This document shows positions 5,770 through 8,977 of a stretch of 8,977 nt of DNA, in pieces (position 1 is the first letter of the stretch; every line of letters begins with the position of its first letter). Both the position numbers and the translations under genes were made by a program. The stretch comes from an uncultured Lachnospiraceae bacterium (GTDB lineage Bacteria > Bacillota_A > Clostridia > Lachnospirales > Lachnospiraceae), in assembly GCA_902783205.1 (NCBI GenBank), contig CACZQE010000212.1, positions 1-8,977 of the forward strand, given 5' to 3'. The notes beneath the pieces were generated by a model. It worked only from the letters and a program-made list of their open reading frames with translations. It was not told the origin of the DNA and ran no database searches.

Positions 5770-6897
5770 TTGAGTGGTTTTGGTGAAACATTAATCAATC
5801 TTGCAAATCAGACCGGATTTGCTTCCCTCACTCCCGGAAACTATGTCATGATACTGGTTGCCCTGGTCTTTATGTATCTGGCCATCGTTAAGGAGTATGA
5901 GCCTCTGCTGCTTGTGCCGATCTCCTTCGGTATGCTCCTTGTCAACCTGTATCCGCCGATTATGCAGGAGGGTGGATTACTGCATTTCTTCTACCTGCTG
6001 GACGAGTGGAGCATCCTTCCTTCCCTGATTTTCCTGGGAGTAGGAGCCATGACGGATTTCGGTCCCCTGATCGCGAATCCCAAGAGTTTCCTCTTAGGAG
6101 CGGCAGCCCAGTTCGGTATTTACAGTGCCTATTTCCTGGCTATAGCCATGGGATTCACAGGCAAGCAGGCGGCGGCAATTTCCATTATCGGCGGCGCGGA
6201 CGGCCCGACATCCATTTTCCTGGCAGGAAAGCTGGGACAGACGTCCATCATGGGCCCGATCGCAGTGGCGGCATATTCCTATATGTCCCTGGTGCCGATC
6301 ATACAGCCGCCCATCATGAAGTTTTTTACGACGGAGGAAGAGCGGAAGATCCGGATGGAGCAGCTTCGCCCGGTATCCAAGACGGAGAAAGTCCTTTTCC
6401 CGATCGTTGTTACTATCGTAGTATGTCTGATCCTTCCCACAACAGCTCCCCTGGTCGGTATGCTGATGCTGGGCAATCTTTTCCGGGAAAGCGGTGTGGT
6501 CAAGCAGCTGACGGAGACAGCTTCCAATGCTCTTATGTACATCGTCGTGATCATCCTGGGCACATCGGTCGGTGCAACTACCAGCGCGGAGGCATTCTTA
6601 AATGTGGCGACCATCAAGATCGTCGTTCTGGGTCTGGTGGCTTTCTCCTTCGGTACTGCCGCAGGTGTCCTGTTCGGCAAGCTCATGTGTAAGGTCACGG
6701 GAGGAAAAGTCAATCCTCTGATCGGTTCTGCCGGTGTATCCGCGGTGCCCATGGCGGCGCGGGTATCCCAGAAAGTGGGATCTGAGGCGGATCCGGCCAA
6801 CTTCCTTCTGATGCATGCCATGGGCCCCAATGTGGCAGGCGTGATCGGAACGGCAGTGGCGGCCGGTGCCTTTATGGCCATATTCGGAGTCATGTAG
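5770..6897 (+). CDS. Na+-translocating decarboxylase beta subunit (OadB/MmdB/GcdB family)
   Basis: This integral membrane protein decarboxylates carboxybiotin and uses the energy to export Na+, conserving energy as a sodium gradient. The 375-residue length is typical for the family. It is almost entirely hydrophobic, with many helices. The signature IIGGADGPTSIFLAGKLG (residues 139-156) carries the conserved Asp (D144) matching the essential aspartate of Klebsiella OadB. A second conserved region near the C-terminus reads AGVSAVPMAARVSQKVG, followed by FLLMHAMGPNVAGVIGTAVA. The one basic cytoplasmic loop is at about 186-205 (TTEEERKIRMEQLRPVSK). The start is TTG at 5770, backed by a well-spaced GGAGG. 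It sits 25 nt after the carrier gene. The family also contains methylmalonyl-CoA and glutaconyl-CoA decarboxylase beta subunits, and the sequence does not by itself name the substrate. Confidence 0.95.
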   Translation: MSGFGETLINLANQTGFASLTPGNYVMILVALVFMYLAIVKEYEPLLLVPISFGMLLVNLYPPIMQEGGLLHFFYLLDEWSILPSLIFLGVGAMTDFGPLIANPKSFLLGAAAQFGIYSAYFLAIAMGFTGKQAAAISIIGGADGPTSIFLAGKLGQTSIMGPIAVAAYSYMSLVPIIQPPIMKFFTTEEERKIRMEQLRPVSKTEKVLFPIVVTIVVCLILPTTAPLVGMLMLGNLFRESGVVKQLTETASNALMYIVVIILGTSVGATTSAEAFLNVATIKIVVLGLVAFSFGTAAGVLFGKLMCKVTGGKVNPLIGSAGVSAVPMAARVSQKVGSEADPANFLLMHAMGPNVAGVIGTAVAAGAFMAIFGVM

Positions 6898-6924
6898 GCG
6901 TCATCTTATAGGAGGAAATTTGAT

Positions 6925-8337
6925 ATGGAAAATACAGTAAAGAAACCTGTTAAGATTGTTGAGACTGTTCTCCGTGATGCCCATCAGTCTCTGATCGCAA
7001 CAAGGATGAGAACGGAAGAAATGCTTCCGATCATAGATAAAATGGACCAGGTGGGTTACCACGCAGTGGAGTGCTGGGGCGGCGCCACATTTGACGCATG
7101 CCTGCGCTTCCTTAAGGAAGATCCCTGGGACAGACTCAGAAAGCTCCGGGACGGTTTCCGGAACACAAAGCTGCAGATGCTTTTCCGCGGACAGAATATC
7201 CTTGGATACAAACCTTATCCGGATGATGTGGTGGAGTACTTTGTCCAGAAGTCCATCGCCAACGGAATCGATGTGATCAGGATTTTCGACTGCCTGAATG
7301 ATCTGCGCAATCTTGAGACGGCTGTCAATGCCACAAAGAAAGAAGGCGGACATGCCCAGATCGCTCTTTCCTACACCATCGGTGATGCATATACCCTGGA
7401 ATACTGGGCTGACGTCGCAAAAAGGATTGAGGAGATGGGCGCTGATTCCATCTGTATTAAAGATATGGCCGGCCTTCTGGTACCCTATGAGGCGACCAGA
7501 CTGGTCCAGGCACTTAAGAAATCCACGGACATCCCCATTGAAATGCACACCCACTATACAAGCGGTGTCGGCGGGATGACCTATCTGAAGGCTGTGGAGG
7601 CAGGCGCCGATATCATCGATACGGCCATGTCCCCCTTTGCCATGGGAACCAGCCAGCCGGCAACAGAAGTCATGGTTGAGACTTTCAGGGGAACAGAACA
7701 TGACTCGGGTCTTGACATGAAACTTCTGGGTGAAATTGCGGATTATTTCCGTCCCATGCGGGAGAGAGACCTGGAGTCCGGCCTCATGAGCACTAAGGTT
7801 CTGGGTGTCAATATCCGTACCCTCATGTACCAGGTGCCCGGCGGTATGCTGTCCAACCTTGTATCCCAGCTTGAGGAACAGGGAGCATCGGATAAGTTCT
7901 ATGAAGTGCTCGAAGAGGTGCCCAGAGTCCGTAAGGACTTCGGAGAGCCGCCTCTGGTAACACCTTCCAGCCAGATCGTCGGTACCCAGGCGGTCCTCAA
8001 TGTTCTGATGGGCGAGAGATACAAGATGATCTCCAACGAGAGCAGGGCTCTCCTTCGAGGCGAGTACGGCCAGACTGTAAAGCCCATGAACCGGGAAGTA
8101 CAGAAAATGGCGATCGGCGACGAGGAGCCCATCACCTGCAGGCCTGCGGACCTGCTTGAACCGGGCCTGCCCCGCTTTGAAGAGGAAGTAGCTATGTGGA
8201 AGCAGCAGGATGAAGATGTGTTAAGCTATGCACTCTTCCCCCAGGTAGCAGAGGATTTCTTCAAATACCGGGCTGCCCAGCAGACAGGAATCGATCCGGT
8301 AAAAGCGGATACGGAAAACGGGGCCTATCCGGTATAA
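6925..8337 (+). CDS. Oxaloacetate decarboxylase alpha / transcarboxylase 5S-type carboxyltransferase without biotin domain
   Basis: The enzyme transfers the carboxyl of oxaloacetate to biotin, leaving pyruvate, or the reverse. The 470-residue product covers the TIM-barrel carboxyltransferase domain (about 1-290) and the conserved carboxylase domain (about 290-440). Landmarks are ETVLRDAHQSLIATRMR with metal ligand D18, CWGGATFDAC (50-59), MLFRGQNILGYKPYPDD (85-101), SICIKDMAGLL with the likely carbamylated Lys179, and EMHTHYTSG with metal-binding His208 and His210. The second domain has YQVPGGMLSNL and PPLVTPSSQIVGTQAVLNVL. These positions match Vibrio cholerae OadA shifted by one. Full OadA proteins of about 590 residues end in a biotin domain; this one stops before it, as in the 5S subunit of transcarboxylase, and the carrier is supplied by the gene at 5382. 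The ATG has an AGGAGG at 6910-6915. No terminator is evident downstream. Confidence 0.93.
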   Translation: MENTVKKPVKIVETVLRDAHQSLIATRMRTEEMLPIIDKMDQVGYHAVECWGGATFDACLRFLKEDPWDRLRKLRDGFRNTKLQMLFRGQNILGYKPYPDDVVEYFVQKSIANGIDVIRIFDCLNDLRNLETAVNATKKEGGHAQIALSYTIGDAYTLEYWADVAKRIEEMGADSICIKDMAGLLVPYEATRLVQALKKSTDIPIEMHTHYTSGVGGMTYLKAVEAGADIIDTAMSPFAMGTSQPATEVMVETFRGTEHDSGLDMKLLGEIADYFRPMRERDLESGLMSTKVLGVNIRTLMYQVPGGMLSNLVSQLEEQGASDKFYEVLEEVPRVRKDFGEPPLVTPSSQIVGTQAVLNVLMGERYKMISNESRALLRGEYGQTVKPMNREVQKMAIGDEEPITCRPADLLEPGLPRFEEEVAMWKQQDEDVLSYALFPQVAEDFFKYRAAQQTGIDPVKADTENGAYPV

Positions 8338-8371
8338 GCTATAAATGCATGTTTTCTTTAGCCTGAAATTA

Positions 8372-8380
8372 TGCTATAAC
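8372..8380 (+). promoter_or_regulatory. Extended -10 promoter candidate upstream of the MgtC-family gene
   Basis: TGCTATAAC is an extended -10 (TGN plus TATAAC, 5 of 6). No good -35 is present 16-18 nt upstream (TTTCTT-like bases only). Transcription would start near 8387, about 98 nt before the ATG. The element coincides with the left arm of the inner inverted repeat, so a protein bound there could block it. Confidence 0.35.
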
Positions 8381-8430
8381 TGAATGTGAAGTAATGTGAA
8401 AAAATATGAACTGAAGTGATGTTCAGTGAA
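8381..8430. repeat. Five 10-bp direct repeats, helically phased
   Basis: Five consecutive 10-bp blocks share a core near their right end: ATGTGAA, ATGTGAA, ATATGAA, AAGTGAT and CAGTGAA. The spacing is exactly one block of ten bases each, which would place all copies on nearly the same face of the helix. The array lies just after the candidate -10 in the leader of the MgtC-family gene. It could bind a regulator cooperatively or be low-complexity drift. Confidence 0.5.
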
Positions 8431-8484
8431 GTTTTCGCAAGTGAGTTATAGCAGGTTTTATAGCTAAAGGGGGATGCAGACCAG

Positions 8485-8977
8485 ATGACAAATGTATTAC
8501 AGGAGTTTTCCTTCCTCACGGTGGTCGTCAGACTGCTGCTTGGAGCAGCGGCGGGGGCGGCGATCGGTTACGGAAGAACAAAAAAACAGAGGACAGCGGG
8601 TATCCGCACATTTACACTGACTGCTACAGGCGCCACGCTCACCGTTCTGATCGCCATCTACGAGTATGAGATGACACAGACAAGATGGGCTGATATTGTA
8701 GCACAGTATGATCTCAAGTTTGACGCTTCGAGATTCTCCGCCCAGGTGATCAGCGGTATAGGCTTTCTGGCTGCCGGAACCATTCTGGCAACGGCACACC
8801 AGCAGACATCAGGCCTGACGACGGCTACAGGGCTTTTTGCCTCGGGCTGCATGGGTATAGCCGCGGGAGCCGGTTTCTATGTATGTGTGATCACAGTCAC
8901 GGTGCTTATTATAGTCGTGCTGGATGTAATGACACCTATGGAACATCTTTACAAAAGGCGGCATCGGAATATCACCC
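8485..8977 (+). CDS. MgtC/SapB-family membrane protein, 5' part (runs off the window)
   Basis: MgtC-like proteins are inner-membrane proteins tied to Mg2+ limitation; in Salmonella MgtC is reported to restrain the F1Fo ATP synthase, but most family members have no known role. The visible 164 residues have at least four hydrophobic helices (about residues 11-29, 42-60, 85-101 and 111-148). They include the landmarks AGIRTFTLTATGATLTVLIA (39-58), SAQVISGIGFLAAGTI (85-100), GLTTATGLFAS (110-120) and GIAAGAGFY (124-132). These correspond to the usual R-T, Q-V-x-S-G-I-G-F and G-L-T-T-A segments. The ATG at 8485 is preceded by AAAGGGGGA (8466-8474), 10-11 nt away. The frame has no stop before the window end, so the C-terminal cytoplasmic domain is unseen. 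It follows the carboxyltransferase operon by 147 nt with no intervening terminator. Confidence 0.85.
   Translation, partial: MTNVLQEFSFLTVVVRLLLGAAAGAAIGYGRTKKQRTAGIRTFTLTATGATLTVLIAIYEYEMTQTRWADIVAQYDLKFDASRFSAQVISGIGFLAAGTILATAHQQTSGLTTATGLFASGCMGIAAGAGFYVCVITVTVLIIVVLDVMTPMEHLYKRRHRNIT

Larger units (their letters stand above)
8337..8465. repeat. Nested inverted repeats in the oadA-mgtC intergenic region
   Basis: An outer 9-bp pair is AGCTATAAA (8337-8345) and TTTATAGCT (8457-8465). An inner 10-bp pair is TGCTATAACT (8372-8381) and AGTTATAGCA (8444-8453). Both are perfect and nested, and a further small hairpin ACTGAA/TTCAGT (8410-8415 and 8422-8427) lies inside. The right outer arm ends directly before the MgtC-family ribosome binding site. 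It may be a structured leader or paired operators; no known riboswitch class was recognised. Confidence 0.55.

Noticed and set aside
6901..7701. Long minus-strand open frame opposite the OadA-type gene.
   Set aside because: It is a shadow of a clearly conserved coding sequence, with no ribosome binding site or family motif.
8345..8383. A 12-codon open frame in the MgtC-family leader.
   Set aside because: There is no ribosome binding site before its ATG, and most of it lies upstream of the likely transcription start.
8338..8484. A possible M-box or other known Mg2+ riboswitch before the MgtC-family gene.
   Set aside because: I recognise none of the conserved riboswitch motifs; only repeats and inverted repeats are visible.
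8497..8852. Two minus-strand open frames near the window end.
   Set aside because: They oppose the MgtC-family gene, whose forward frame carries the recognisable family motifs and runs off the end.

Overview
The window looks like ordinary chromosome from an anaerobic Gram-positive of the class Clostridia, most likely Lachnospiraceae. This is an inference from four things: strong AGGAGG-type ribosome binding sites, a scpA-scpB pair, AT-rich intergenic DNA between coding regions of intermediate GC, and a biotin-dependent Na+-pump decarboxylase cluster. I see no mobile element, prophage, CRISPR array, tRNA or rRNA.

Layout: (1) Positions 1-2271, + strand: the 3' part of glgB (glycogen branching enzyme), then scpA and scpB (condensin partners of SMC), tightly packed and closed by a strong hairpin terminator at 2336-2364. 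(2) Positions 2392-3030, - strand: a phosphoribosyltransferase-fold protein resembling orotate phosphoribosyltransferase. Its PRPP loop lacks the usual acidic pair, and it ends in a CxxC motif. It shares the terminator with scpB from the opposite side. (3) Positions 3031-3536: an AT-rich divergent intergenic region with promoter-like elements facing both ways. (4) Positions 3537-8337, + strand: a five-gene operon with gaps of 16-27 nt. It encodes an acyl-CoA carboxyltransferase-like subunit, an OadG-like gamma subunit, a separate biotin carrier, the membrane Na+-pump beta subunit (TTG start) and an OadA/5S-type carboxyltransferase without its own biotin domain. (5) Positions 8485-8977 and beyond: the start of an MgtC/SapB-family membrane protein, cut by the window end. 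Its leader carries 10-bp-phased repeats and nested inverted repeats.

The operon is the most interesting part. It holds both kinds of soluble carboxyltransferase: a 12S/MmdA-like one for an acyl-CoA and a 5S/OadA-like one for oxaloacetate/pyruvate. A single free-standing biotin carrier and one Na+-translocating beta/gamma membrane pair accompany them, and no biotin carboxylase is present. The parts list equals a methylmalonyl-CoA:pyruvate transcarboxylase plus a decarboxylase Na+ pump. One carrier could therefore shuttle CO2 between two substrates, or deliver it to the pump for decarboxylation coupled to Na+ export. The acyl-CoA-type subunit has clear departures from the usual oxyanion-hole motifs, so its real substrate is uncertain.
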